Part shown: positions 1-8,881 of the stretch, one piece after another
Layout: every line of letters begins with the position of its first letter
How positions within the stretch are numbered: position 1 is the stretch's first letter
Origin: JAUIJL01 sp965366625
GTDB taxonomy: Bacteria > Acidobacteriota > Thermoanaerobaculia > Multivoradales > J023
DNA length: 64,000 nt
Direction: 5' to 3'
Assembly: GCA_965366625.1 (NCBI GenBank)
Contig: CBDUGP010000007.1
Location: 122,654-186,653 of the forward strand
Position numbers and translations under genes: made by a program
The notes under the pieces: generated by a model
Seen by the model: the letters and a program-made list of their open reading frames with translations, nothing else
Database searches by the model: none
What the model was told of the DNA's origin: nothing

Positions 1-2
1 AG

Positions 3-167
3 AATGCTGGAGACCAGGGAGGGTTGGCCCGGGTCCAGAAGAACCTCGAGACCTCTCAGTACAACGAGCAGGTTGAAGCAGAGAACGAGCAAATTCGCCG
101 CATGGAAGAAGAAGCGAAACGCCTCGAAGACGAGCTGAAGAAGCTCGAAGAAGGCGGCGGCGTCTGA
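3..167 (+). CDS. 3' end of an unidentified coiled-coil protein (partial)
   Basis: The window opens inside a plus-strand gene whose last 54 codons are visible and end in TGA at 165-167. The visible part is rich in Glu, Lys, Arg, Gln and Leu with heptad-like spacing (for example RRMEEEAKRLEDELKKLEE) and closes with a short Gly-rich tail, GGGV. This looks like the C-terminal coiled coil of a larger protein. A strong terminator follows 27 bases after the stop, so this is the end of a transcription unit. No family can be named from this fragment; the start and any N-terminal domain lie outside the window. Confidence 0.7.
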   Translation, partial: NAGDQGGLARVQKNLETSQYNEQVEAENEQIRRMEEEAKRLEDELKKLEEGGGV

Positions 168-193
168 GTTGCTCGTCTCTGAAATCGGAATAG

Positions 194-226
194 AAAAAGG
201 CCGCCCTGGGGCGGCCTTTTTCTATT
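194..226 (+). terminator. Rho-independent terminator
   Basis: A 12-base stem with no mismatch (194-205 with 210-221) and a four-base loop ends in a T run. The arms begin with A5 and end with T5, so it could work in both directions. On the plus strand it closes the coiled-coil gene ending at 167. Confidence 0.9.
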
Positions 227-324
227 AGAGGAAGAGTGTGGTTTGAGGTGGAGATTTTGGTGGAACTCTGGCGTTCGGCGGCGATTCCGTAGCTCTGCTG
301 AAAGGTCTGCTTCCAAAACGAATA

Positions 325-350
325 ACGGCACCGCCGGAGGACGGTGCCGT
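325..350 (-). terminator. Possible terminator downstream of ftsX
   Basis: The arms 325-333 and 342-350 are perfect 9-base complements around an 8-base loop. Read on the minus strand, the stem is followed by a T-containing stretch with TTTT about seven bases later, so it is a weak intrinsic terminator for the gatB-ftsE-ftsX unit, whose last stop is at 526. The T tract is poor, hence the moderate confidence. Confidence 0.45.
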
Positions 351-525
351 GGCCTTTTCAGGACAGTCTTTCGGGTCAGGACGGTCTTTTCATAAGTTGG
401 GTCATCCCCCAGCATCCTGCCGCCTGTCAGCTCGAGATATCCAATCTCGACGAGCGGGGTTCTCTTGATCTCTGGCGGATCCTTGAGAGCGATGGATCTT
501 GAGCCTGAGTTCTTGAGTCTGAGGC

Positions 526-1446
526 CTATAAAGGCTCGGCCGTTTGGCCCAGAGACTCCTTGCGCAGTGAAAGAACGGCTCCGCCGAGACCTGCCGCGGC
601 ACCGAGCGCGACCAAGAGAAGGAGCTGGCTGGTCGGTAGGAAACTCTCAGCCAACACAGACGCCAACACGGGTTTTTGTCCGCCAGTTTCCCTGAAGAGG
701 GCACCGTGCCCGGCAAGCAGCATGCCGAGAGCCAAAACCCCACCCGCAAGTCCTTGGAGCAAGCCCTCGACGTAGAAGGGGCCGCGAATAAAAAACTCCG
801 TTGCTCCGACCAGTCGCATGACGGCGATTTCGTCTTGGTACAAATAGGCGGTCAAACGGATCACGCTGGAGATCGTGAAGACTGCGGTCAGCAGCAAAAT
901 CACGCCGACCACCGACGCTAGGCCTTCGATGATCAGAATCATGCCGTCGAGCTGAGCCAACCAATCGCGGTCGTCGTCGACCATTTGAACTGCCGGGTCG
1001 GAAGCCAGTTGGCTCAACCATCCTTCCAGCGAGCCCTGTTCGAGATCCGTGAATTCCGTTCGGATCTCAAAAGAAGCCGGGAGAGGCTGATCGCCCCATC
1101 CCTCAAGGAGGTCTGCGAGGCTCGGAAAGGCCGAGCGAAATCGGTCTTCCGCCGCTTTTGGATCCACATAGTCGGCAGCGTCAGTGCCGGTCAAATCTTC
1201 GATGAGTTTGCGGATCCGGGCTGTGTCCTCATCTGAAGCTTCGGGACGCAGATAGACCACCAATCGATTTTCGTCTCGCCATTGGTCCGCCAATAGGCGG
1301 AGGTTGCCGCTGACAATCAAGAAAACGCCGCCGAGAAATACGCTGACGGCGATGGTCATGATGGCGAGAAGACTGATCTTCCAGCTCCTGATCAAATTGG
1401 AGGAGGCCTCAAGGAAGAAGTAGCGCAGTGCTTGGAGAAAGGTCAA
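526..1446 (-). CDS. ftsX: Cell division protein FtsX (ABC permease-like)
   Basis: FtsX is the membrane partner of the FtsE ATPase and transmits ATP-driven signals across the inner membrane to peptidoglycan hydrolases at the septum. The 306-residue product has the expected topology: a short cytoplasmic N-terminus (TFLQALRYFFLEASSNLIRSW), TM1 at about 23-46, a periplasmic domain of about 130 residues, then three C-terminal membrane segments from about residue 180 with the conserved LRLVGAT-like cytoplasmic loop (seen as VMRLVGATEFFIRGPF). Its ATG overlaps the ftsE stop by four bases (1443-1446), so the two are translationally coupled. It is the last gene of the unit. Confidence 0.93.
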   Translation of the reverse strand: MTFLQALRYFFLEASSNLIRSWKISLLAIMTIAVSVFLGGVFLIVSGNLRLLADQWRDENRLVVYLRPEASDEDTARIRKLIEDLTGTDAADYVDPKAAEDRFRSAFPSLADLLEGWGDQPLPASFEIRTEFTDLEQGSLEGWLSQLASDPAVQMVDDDRDWLAQLDGMILIIEGLASVVGVILLLTAVFTISSVIRLTAYLYQDEIAVMRLVGATEFFIRGPFYVEGLLQGLAGGVLALGMLLAGHGALFRETGGQKPVLASVLAESFLPTSQLLLLVALGAAAGLGGAVLSLRKESLGQTAEPL

Positions 1447-2195
1447 GTCGCCTCCCTCTCTTCGTCTGGCGGGAGCAGCTCCGATTCCGTAGGCCTCGCG
1501 CGGGCAGCGGAATCGGGAAGCATTTGCCCCGGTAGCATCTGATCTCGAACCAGCTTGCCTTGGTGCAGGGTCAAGACCCTTCGCCCGACCCGGGTGATCA
1601 GCTCCCGATCGTGGGTGGCGAAAATGATCGTGGTGCCCTGGAGATTGATTTCGAGAAAGAGCTTCAGGATTTCTTCGGAGAGCTCGGGGTCGAGATTACC
1701 GGTCGGCTCGTCTGCCAGCAGGATGTCGGGCTGATTGATCAGCGCTCGTGCCACGGCGACCCGTTGCTGCTCTCCCCCCGAGAGTTGCATGGGGAAGGCA
1801 TTCATCCGATGGGCCAAACCGACCCTACGCAAGGTCTCGTAAGCCAACTTCTTTTGCTCTCGATGGTCAAGGCCCAGGATTCTAGGGAGGTAGCTGACGT
1901 TTTCGAATACAGTTTTTCGTGGGATGAGGCGGAAGCTTTGGAAGACCACGCCTATGGTTCGTCGGAGGTAGGGAACCTTGTTGGCGGGCAGAGACGAAAC
2001 GTTGCGCCCGTTGACCAGAATATACCCCTCGGTGGCCATCTCTTCCCGATAGATCAACTTCAGAAGGGTCGTTTTGCCCGCACCTGACGCGCCGGTTAGA
2101 AAGACCAGCTGACCTTTTGGGATGGAGAGGTCGACCTCATCCAGCCCGACCTGACCGCCGGGATAACGTTTGCTGACTTGGTTAAGGTCGATCAA
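1443..2195 (-). CDS. ftsE: Cell division ATP-binding protein FtsE
   Basis: FtsE is the cytoplasmic ABC ATPase that works with FtsX at the division site. From the chosen start the product is 250 residues: Walker A GASGAGKTT at about 35-43, Q-loop in VVFQSFRL, signature LSGGEQQR, Walker B ILLADEPTG and the switch His in FATHD. About 30 extra C-terminal residues exceed the usual length of roughly 220. The open frame runs upstream into gatB, but homology begins at IDLNQVSKRYPGG. I therefore chose the TTG at 2193-2195, which overlaps the gatB stop as TTGA, the usual coupled arrangement. Anything upstream would be antiparallel-frame sequence of gatB. Confidence 0.92.
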   Translation of the reverse strand: MIDLNQVSKRYPGGQVGLDEVDLSIPKGQLVFLTGASGAGKTTLLKLIYREEMATEGYILVNGRNVSSLPANKVPYLRRTIGVVFQSFRLIPRKTVFENVSYLPRILGLDHREQKKLAYETLRRVGLAHRMNAFPMQLSGGEQQRVAVARALINQPDILLADEPTGNLDPELSEEILKLFLEINLQGTTIIFATHDRELITRVGRRVLTLHQGKLVRDQMLPGQMLPDSAARARPTESELLPPDEEREAT

Positions 2196-3676
2196 GGCGT
2201 CGGACCCTCGGTAGGTCCATCCGCCAACAGGTCGGCCAAGAGCTGATCCACCTGCTTGGGGTCGGCCTTGCCGCGAGATCGCCCCATGACCTTGCCGACG
2301 AAAAATCCCAGCAGCTGCGTTTTTCCGCTTTGATATTGCGCCACTTGGTTCGGATGTTTGGCCAGCACCTCGATCACCCAGGCTTTCAGCTGGTCTGGAT
2401 CTCGTTCTTGGATCAGCCCTAATCGCTCGGCGACGGACCGAGGTTGCTCGTTTACTTGCCAAAGTTCCGCCAATACGGTCTTTCCCGCCGATGCGGAGAC
2501 AACTCCTTCCTCGACCATCGCAATCAGCTTCGCTAAACGAGCGGGAGCTATCAGATCCGTTGACGGCAAAGAGACCCGGGTTAGGTCGATTCTGCGCTCC
2601 TTTACAGCTCGGAGGATTTCGGTTTTGATCCAATTGGCGACTGTGCGTCCGGCGCAGGACCCTTCTCGCACCACGCTCTCGAAGTAGTCGGCAAGGTGTG
2701 GGGTTTGGGAAAGAGTGTCCGCGTCTTGGGGAGGCAGGTCATAGTCGCGCTGAAACCGGGCACGCCGGGCGTGAGGCAATTCGGGCAAAGCAGAGCGGAG
2801 ACCCTCTAACCTCTGGGTGGAAATACGCAAAGGCGGTAGGTCCGGTTCCGGAAAGTAGCGATAGTCTTGTGCCTCTTCTTTGGTGCGCAAGAGATGGGTT
2901 TGGCCGCGCTCCGCGTCCCAGGTCAGAGTCGATTGCACGACTTCTCGGCCGGATTCCACGACGGCGATCTGCCGTTGAACCTCGTAGTTGATGGCCTTGG
3001 CCACGTGGCGAAAAGAGTTGAGGTTCTTGATTTCGGTTCGGGTCCCCAGGCTCGTCTCGCCGGTTTGCCGAATCGAAACGTTGGCGTCGATTCGGAGGTT
3101 TCCCTCCTCCAGATTTGCGTCGCTCACACCGGTATACACAAGAATTTGGTGCAGGCTTTGAAAATAGTCGGCGGCTTGCTCGGCGGTACGCAGATCCGGC
3201 TCCGAGACAATTTCGAGCAGTGGCGTGCCACAACGATTGAAATCCACCAGACTTTCGTTTTCGAGCATCCCCCCGCCGGGGGATTCGTGCAGCAATTTGC
3301 CCGCATCTTCTTCCATGTGCAATCGGGTGATGCGAATCGTCAGATCATGCTCCCGCAGTCGCAGCCGTCCGTTTTCCGCCAATGGACGGTCGAATTGGCT
3401 GATTTGATACCCGCGGGGAAGATCGGCGTAGAAATAATTTTTGCGCGCGAAGACCGAATAAGGGCGCACCTCCGCATCGAGGGCAAACGACAGTCGAATG
3501 GCTTGGTCGACGGCCTCCCGATTTAGGACCGGCAAAGTGCCCGGGTAGCCTAGGCAAACCTCGCAGATATGAGAGTTGGGCTCTCCGCCGTATTGGTTCG
3601 GGCAGCGACAGAAGATCTTGGTGGCGGTTCTCAGCTGAACGTGAGCTTCCAGCCCGATGACGGATTCGTAACTCAT
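2192..3676 (-). CDS. gatB: Aspartyl/glutamyl-tRNA amidotransferase subunit B
   Basis: GatB is the kinase/transamidase core of GatCAB, which converts Glu-tRNA(Gln) and/or Asp-tRNA(Asn) to the amidated forms. The 494-residue product is normal length. Its N-terminus has EAHVQL and the zinc-type cysteines CRCP and CEVCLGYPG, the middle has FNRCGTPLLEIVSEPD and RYFPEPDLPPL, and the C-terminus is the YqeY-like tRNA-binding tail (SASAGKTVLAELW). gatA and gatC are not in the window, so the operon here is gatB-ftsE-ftsX, an uncommon linkage of translation and division genes. Confidence 0.96.
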   Translation of the reverse strand: MSYESVIGLEAHVQLRTATKIFCRCPNQYGGEPNSHICEVCLGYPGTLPVLNREAVDQAIRLSFALDAEVRPYSVFARKNYFYADLPRGYQISQFDRPLAENGRLRLREHDLTIRITRLHMEEDAGKLLHESPGGGMLENESLVDFNRCGTPLLEIVSEPDLRTAEQAADYFQSLHQILVYTGVSDANLEEGNLRIDANVSIRQTGETSLGTRTEIKNLNSFRHVAKAINYEVQRQIAVVESGREVVQSTLTWDAERGQTHLLRTKEEAQDYRYFPEPDLPPLRISTQRLEGLRSALPELPHARRARFQRDYDLPPQDADTLSQTPHLADYFESVVREGSCAGRTVANWIKTEILRAVKERRIDLTRVSLPSTDLIAPARLAKLIAMVEEGVVSASAGKTVLAELWQVNEQPRSVAERLGLIQERDPDQLKAWVIEVLAKHPNQVAQYQSGKTQLLGFFVGKVMGRSRGKADPKQVDQLLADLLADGPTEGPTP

Positions 3677-3769
3677 GGGAGCGCTAGTTTATTCGACCTC
3701 GAGGCACAACCTCCAGGCACGAGCTCGAGGCACGGTGATCAGCTTGCGCCTCGAAAAGGCTAGAATCCA
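3677..3769. promoter_or_regulatory. Divergent gatB/pgeF promoter region
   Basis: These 93 bases separate two divergent start codons and must hold at least one promoter in each direction. It contains three near-copies of a GAGGCAC/GAGCTCGAGGCAC string (about 3698-3733). I cannot identify a convincing -35/-10 pair. Confidence 0.35.
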
Positions 3770-4465
3770 GTGGAAATGAAAACAGTTGATCTCAACTTGA
3801 GTCGCGAAAACGGTATTTGGATCGCGCGGGACGAATGGATAGGCCCCAGCGGAGCAAGAGTCACGGCTTGTTTCGCCGGCAAAGGGCTAGTCGATGGGCG
3901 TCGCCGAGCGATCGAGAGTCTGGTGCCCGCAGACGTCGGACCTGCCTGGGTCGAGCAAATCCATTCCGACGTGATCCAAGAAGGGCAGGTCGGCTCTTGT
4001 GGTCCAGGTGATGCATTGATCAGCCATCGGGCGAAGCTCGCTTTGTCGGTGGTTACAGCGGATTGCGTGCCGGTCCTGTTGGCGGGCGGAAGCCAGGTGG
4101 CGGCCGTGCACGCGGGTTGGAAGGGCGTGGTCGCCGAGATCGTGGCGAAATGTCTCGGGCGGTTCCGGGACCCGGTTGAGATCGCCTGGATCGGCCCGTC
4201 CATTCGCAAGCCTTTCTACGAGGTGAGTGTGGAGGTCGCGGATCAGGTCGTTTCGGTGAGTTCGCCGGAGGTTCGGATCGAGGGACCCCGAGGGAGACCC
4301 CATGTGGATCTTGCCGACGCGGTGGCCTGGCGACTTCAGCAGAGTGGTGTCGCCGAGATTCGAAGAGTGGCTGATTGTACTTTTGCCGAATCGGAGCGAC
4401 TGTGGAGCTATCGTCGAGAGGGCTCAAAGGCCGGTCGAAATTTGTCGCTTCTTTGGCGTCACTAA
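3770..4465 (+). CDS. pgeF: Purine nucleoside phosphorylase / laccase-domain protein (YfiH/PgeF family)
   Basis: Members of this family act on purine nucleosides and, as PgeF, edit wrongly built muropeptide precursors; older annotations call them polyphenol oxidases. The 231-residue product shows the family signatures: VEQIHSD near 65, TADCVPVLL near 105, AVHAGWKG near 120 (the zinc-binding His/Cys set) and DCTF...YRRE near the end. The frame can begin at GTG 3770 or ATG 3776, and I cannot decide between them from the weak ribosome site. It is first in a long plus-strand run but is separated from the next gene by 104 bases. Confidence 0.9.
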   Translation: MEMKTVDLNLSRENGIWIARDEWIGPSGARVTACFAGKGLVDGRRRAIESLVPADVGPAWVEQIHSDVIQEGQVGSCGPGDALISHRAKLALSVVTADCVPVLLAGGSQVAAVHAGWKGVVAEIVAKCLGRFRDPVEIAWIGPSIRKPFYEVSVEVADQVVSVSSPEVRIEGPRGRPHVDLADAVAWRLQQSGVAEIRRVADCTFAESERLWSYRREGSKAGRNLSLLWRH

Positions 4466-4569
4466 GTCGCCTGTTACGGCGCATCCGATCAGAGAATAGC
4501 GCCACTGGAATCCTGCGATCTGCCCCACGGAGGTCCGTGACCTGGGATGAGTCGGTATAGACTTCGCGA

Positions 4570-7500
4570 GTGAAACCCACTCAGCGACATCCCTTAGAAT
4601 CACGGTTAGAACCACGCTTGAAATCACATTTGGAACCACGGTGGCCGGCTCGGCTGTTGTTGTGCCTAGCCCTGCTCGTGATCGCCAATAGCTCGACGCT
4701 GTGGGGCTCGACCGGGGCTTCGATCGCCGGCTCAACGGATTCGGCCGGAAGTGAGCCTTGGCTCGCCGGCCCGTTCAAAGCTTCGGCCCAGGTGATTTAC
4801 GACGAAGCCGTTGCCCGTTCCGAGCACACTGACGCCTCCGCCCTAATGCTTTATCAAGGAGTGGAATATCACTTCGCGGTAGACGGCCGGCTCGAAATTC
4901 AACGCCATTGGATCTATCGGGTCATGGATGGTGCTGCGCTCAACGACTGGTCTGTGAGCCAAATGCGCTGGTCTCCATGGCATCAGGAGCGGCCGGAGAT
5001 CAAGGCTCGGGTGATTCGAGCAGGGGGCGAGCAGCGGTGGCTAAAACCCGAGGAACTCGAGGAGCGCGCGGCACCCGAAAGCGCCGATGGCCTGAGCGGA
5101 GATCGACGCCTGTTGTCCGGCCGGTTGCCGGGAATCGAAACGGGGGCGGTGGTCGAAGAGTCGATTGTTTTGCGCGAAAGCCGGCCCGCCTTCCCCTGGG
5201 GGACCACCCATCGTCACTACACGTCGTTGTTTATCCCAACCGTACGGGGACGGGTGGTGCTGGATGCCTCCACCCGGTTGGCGTTGCGATTTGGTGCTCG
5301 CAAAATGCCGGGTTTGGAGCCCACGTCCACCGAGGTTGCCGACGGCCGAGTGCGGGTTGTTTTCGATTTCTACGACATGCCCGCGGTGGAGCCGATTGAA
5401 GACGGTTTGCCGGCTCACCGTCCGCGTTATCCCCATATCGCCTTTTCGACGGGCCGGAGCTGGAATTGGGTCGCCACCGGTCTTGGCCAGCTGTTTGAGA
5501 AAGTGGTGACCGGGACTCGATTAGATGCACTGTCAGCCGAGTTACCCTCCCCTTCTGATCCATTGCAAGTGAGGTTGGATCAAATTCTCTCGGTGGTGCG
5601 CCGGCGGATTGAATACAACGGTCTGGAAATCAACGCCTCGGCTCTCAATCCAGATCCGGATCGGGTGTTGGAAGTGGGTTCGGGTGACGGTTTCGACATC
5701 GCATTGACGTTGGTCGCGGCTTTTCGGAGAGTTGGGTTGGAATCCAGCCTAGCTTTGATCAATTCAGGCTTTGGTACCGATGTCGAGCCGCGATTGCCGG
5801 GCTTCGGGCTCTTCAACCATGCCCTGGTGCGGGTGACGCCGGGTCCGGGCATTGAACCGGTGTGGATCGATCCGATCGCCCCGTTCTCACGGCCGGGGGA
5901 GCTGCCCTTGGCAGCTCAGGGTCGGTTTGCGCTGATCATCGGGCCCGATACGGAAAAACCGATCCTGACCCCTGCTACTCGGCCCGAGGACAATCTTGCT
6001 CGGGAGACGCGGGAGATTTGGTTTTCCGACTTTGGGCCGGGGCGCATCGTTGAGACTTGCGAATACTCTGGATCGGCGGAAAGGTCTCAGCGCCGGATTA
6101 CCGAGGGTTTGGACGACGAAGCGCGGCGTCGCGGATATCAGGCCTATGCCCACGCATTCCACCACGCCGCAGGGCTCGGAGGTCTGCAGGAGACCAACGC
6201 CAGGGATTTGTCCGGGCCCTTTGTGCTCCAGCTCGAAGCCGTTGACAGCAATCGGGTGCGAACGAATCTCGACCACGCGGTGCTCGAAATTCCGGTGCGG
6301 GAGCTCGCCCGCCGCCTGCCTCCGGCGCTGCTCGAACCGAGCACGAAGGCGCGCCAGGAGGAATATGTGTTTCCAGAGCCCTTCGTCACCGAGTGGCGGT
6401 ACGAAGTCTACCCCCCTACCGGCTTTGTGGTTCTCGAGCTGCCGGAGGATCTGGATCTCAACCTGGGGCCCGCGACTTTTAGCCGCCGTTTTCACCGGGA
6501 ACGCAAAGCGTCCGGGGAGCGAATTATCGGCGAGCTGCGTTTCGACGTCGGGCAAAGACTCTTATCGCCATCGCAGTTCGACGATTTGCGCGAGTCGCTG
6601 AAGGAATTTCTGAAGCGCCCGGCTCTCGAGCTGAAATTCGACTCTGTCGTGGGCCAATTCTTAAGAAACGGAAATTTTGAGGCCGCTTTCGAGTCCTTAC
6701 GACGTGAGGTTGAACGAGATCCCGGAAGCGCGAGCCATAGGATTCGGTTGTCCCAGGCCCTGCTTAGAGTCGGCATGACCCAAGAAGCAGAGCACCAGGC
6801 CCGCCAGGCGGTGGCCCTGGCTCCACGTTGGAGCATGGCTCATTGGGCCGTGGCCGTCTGCCTGCAATTTGACGAGATAGGCCGCCGATTTTCCCCTCGC
6901 TCTCCCCTCCAACAATCCGCGGAAGCCCTGGAGGAAGCCATCCGCCTGGCGCCCACCAATCCGATGATCCGAGCCGAGTATCCAAGGCTATTCCTGCGCA
7001 GCACTGACGGTAGACCTGGGCCCGGCGCCGAGGTCGATATCGCAATCCAGGCATTTCAGAAGTGGCGGTCGGACTTCGATCGTGACGATTTGGATCAAGA
7101 GCTAGCCACCCTCTTGACCGTCGAGCGCCGCTGGCAAGAGTTGGCAGATCTGCTCTCCCAGGCCGATCCCGGTTCCGAACTACACCATGCCGCTCGGGTT
7201 TTGTCGGAAAGTACGGATGTCCTGGCTGAGGAGGCCGACCTCGACCGAGCTGCGATTGCGCGAATTCTCGTTGGGGCCCGAGAATATGAATCGGCCGAGC
7301 GGTTGTTACGAGCCGGGGCAAGGTCGGAAGACTTGTCCGTGGAGTGGTCGTGGCTCCAGGGCGTTAAACGCGGAGAAGATCTCGAATTGCATCCGCAAGA
7401 CCCGCGCACGCCGGTTCAGCAGTTGGTTTTGGCCCTGCGCAAAGAATTTCCATCGCGTCAGGATCTTGCTTTGGCGCTGCATCCCAGGTTGTTGGCGAAG

Positions 7501-8757
7501 ATTGGTGGGCGAGAGGTGATCGAGCTTCGTCAAGAGTTCGATCGGTTGGTTCCTGCCGCGGCTCAAGGGTTGGACTTTGGTAAAGACGTGTGGTCGGACC
7601 TAGTCCTGGCGCACTTCAACGCAACCCTCAACGGGGCCCCTCACCTCGGATACCGGGTGGATCTAGGGATTGGCCCTTCGGGAGCCTTTTACGTGACGCC
7701 CTCCGCCGGCGAGCTGCGGATCGCCGCTTTGGCCTCATTGCCGGGTGAGCTGGGCGTTGAAGCGCTCGAAAGGCTCGACCAAGGGGATCTGCCGGGCACT
7801 CAGCGTTGGCTCGATTGGGCCTGGCAGGCGCTTCCTGCGGACTCGAGCCGGGATCCGGTCGATATTCAACCCTTACGGCATTTGTGGCGAGCGGATGAAG
7901 ATCTCGAGCCGTCCCCGGCCACGTTGCGAATCGTGGCCGCGGCGTTGGCCGCCCCGTCGGATCGAAGTGGTGTCAGCCTGTCGGTGCTTCAGTCCGCCTC
8001 TCCCTCAGACTTGGATTTCGGCAGGGGCGACATCGGCAAGGGCGGAGATTCGAGCCGCCAAAGCTTGGCCCTAGATGTGGCTCGTCTCAAGTCCTTCTCG
8101 GCAGCGGGGTCCTATCTCGATTTAGAGGCGCTCGCCGGAAGCCTGTCGGACCGCTACCCGGAGTCGGCGATCGCCTTCCAGCGCCAAGTCGAAGCCTTGA
8201 CCGCCTTGGGGGAATGGCGCGCATTCGTCGCCCGTGCTCAGGCGCGGCTCGATCGAGCACCCAACGATGTAGACGCCCATCGAGCACTTGCCCATTGGGC
8301 CTTGAGAGGTCCCGATCCAGACGCGGCCGAAGAGCATTTTTCTGCCGTCGAGAGGCACGGGGAACTCACCGCCGCGGACGCCGCAACTTGGGCTTTTGCC
8401 AAAGCCTGCGCAAAGGGTCCGGACTTCAAGGCCGCTCGGCGAATCTTGGACCAGACCGAAAATGAAGGCCGAAACGACATCCTCTGGTTGCGAGCCAAAG
8501 CGATGGTTTTGGCCCAGGAGGGGCGGGCTACTGAAGCTAGACAATCCTTGGTGAGCGCAATCGAGGCCCAGGGCTCCGAAGCCATTACCGTCGAAGACGG
8601 CTTTATCTTGGGTCGAATCGCCGAAGGAGCCGGCCTGTCGACAGTGGCCCGTGATCTCTACTCCCGGCTGCTGTCCAACGAGGAACTCAAGAGCCGTTCG
8701 CCCTTGGTCTACGTGCTCGCCGAGCAGGCGATGGCGCGACTGGCTGGAGCAGGCTGA
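4570..8757 (+). CDS. Exported DUF3857 / transglutaminase-like TPR protein with a lost catalytic Cys
   Basis: This 1395-residue protein starts at GTG 4570 and has a basic N-terminus and a hydrophobic segment (about 30-46), consistent with export. Residues of about 70-320 match the DUF3857 pattern of envelope proteins; about 330-440 match a transglutaminase-like core, with conserved FNHALVRV (His near 416) and WIDP (Asp near 433). The usual GDCKD motif carrying the nucleophile reads GDGFD near 373-377, so the catalytic Cys appears to be missing. The rest contains TPR-like helical repeats, clearest at 700-770 and 1190-1390. I infer a scaffolding or substrate-binding role at the cell envelope rather than catalysis. 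The specific function is unknown. Confidence 0.8.
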   Translation: MKPTQRHPLESRLEPRLKSHLEPRWPARLLLCLALLVIANSSTLWGSTGASIAGSTDSAGSEPWLAGPFKASAQVIYDEAVARSEHTDASALMLYQGVEYHFAVDGRLEIQRHWIYRVMDGAALNDWSVSQMRWSPWHQERPEIKARVIRAGGEQRWLKPEELEERAAPESADGLSGDRRLLSGRLPGIETGAVVEESIVLRESRPAFPWGTTHRHYTSLFIPTVRGRVVLDASTRLALRFGARKMPGLEPTSTEVADGRVRVVFDFYDMPAVEPIEDGLPAHRPRYPHIAFSTGRSWNWVATGLGQLFEKVVTGTRLDALSAELPSPSDPLQVRLDQILSVVRRRIEYNGLEINASALNPDPDRVLEVGSGDGFDIALTLVAAFRRVGLESSLALINSGFGTDVEPRLPGFGLFNHALVRVTPGPGIEPVWIDPIAPFSRPGELPLAAQGRFALIIGPDTEKPILTPATRPEDNLARETREIWFSDFGPGRIVETCEYSGSAERSQRRITEGLDDEARRRGYQAYAHAFHHAAGLGGLQETNARDLSGPFVLQLEAVDSNRVRTNLDHAVLEIPVRELARRLPPALLEPSTKARQEEYVFPEPFVTEWRYEVYPPTGFVVLELPEDLDLNLGPATFSRRFHRERKASGERIIGELRFDVGQRLLSPSQFDDLRESLKEFLKRPALELKFDSVVGQFLRNGNFEAAFESLRREVERDPGSASHRIRLSQALLRVGMTQEAEHQARQAVALAPRWSMAHWAVAVCLQFDEIGRRFSPRSPLQQSAEALEEAIRLAPTNPMIRAEYPRLFLRSTDGRPGPGAEVDIAIQAFQKWRSDFDRDDLDQELATLLTVERRWQELADLLSQADPGSELHHAARVLSESTDVLAEEADLDRAAIARILVGAREYESAERLLRAGARSEDLSVEWSWLQGVKRGEDLELHPQDPRTPVQQLVLALRKEFPSRQDLALALHPRLLAKIGGREVIELRQEFDRLVPAAAQGLDFGKDVWSDLVLAHFNATLNGAPHLGYRVDLGIGPSGAFYVTPSAGELRIAALASLPGELGVEALERLDQGDLPGTQRWLDWAWQALPADSSRDPVDIQPLRHLWRADEDLEPSPATLRIVAAALAAPSDRSGVSLSVLQSASPSDLDFGRGDIGKGGDSSRQSLALDVARLKSFSAAGSYLDLEALAGSLSDRYPESAIAFQRQVEALTALGEWRAFVARAQARLDRAPNDVDAHRALAHWALRGPDPDAAEEHFSAVERHGELTAADAATWAFAKACAKGPDFKAARRILDQTENEGRNDILWLRAKAMVLAQEGRATEARQSLVSAIEAQGSEAITVEDGFILGRIAEGAGLSTVARDLYSRLLSNEELKSRSPLVYVLAEQAMARLAGAG

Positions 8758-8759
8758 GA

Positions 8760-8783
8760 CGAAGCCTTTGCTTCGGCTATACT
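8760..8783 (+). promoter_or_regulatory. Stem-loop and possible -10 box upstream of manC
   Basis: A perfect 6-base stem (8760-8765 with 8770-8775) starts right after the preceding stop and is followed at 8778-8783 by TATACT, a good -10 match. The -35 (TGAGAC at 8755-8760) is poor. manC may therefore have its own promoter, about 100 bases before its start. Confidence 0.3.
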
Positions 8784-8881
8784 CGGGCCGTAGGCGCTGC
8801 TTAGGCTCTAGCTCGGCTTTCCGGTCCAGTCCAACCGACGATTTTGCGGCGTCCATCCCCAACAAACTACGAGGAATTCCA

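Larger units (their letters stand above)
168..525. other. Intergenic region between convergent genes
   Basis: This stretch of about 360 bases separates the plus-strand coiled-coil gene from the minus-strand ftsX. It holds the two stem-loops listed separately (194-226 and 325-350). Open frames across it lack ribosome sites and family resemblance, and I see no gene. Confidence 0.7.

Noticed and set aside
2196..2633. Upstream extension of ftsE to 396 codons
   Set aside because: The extension is an out-of-frame reading of gatB; FtsE homology starts at the TTG at 2195.
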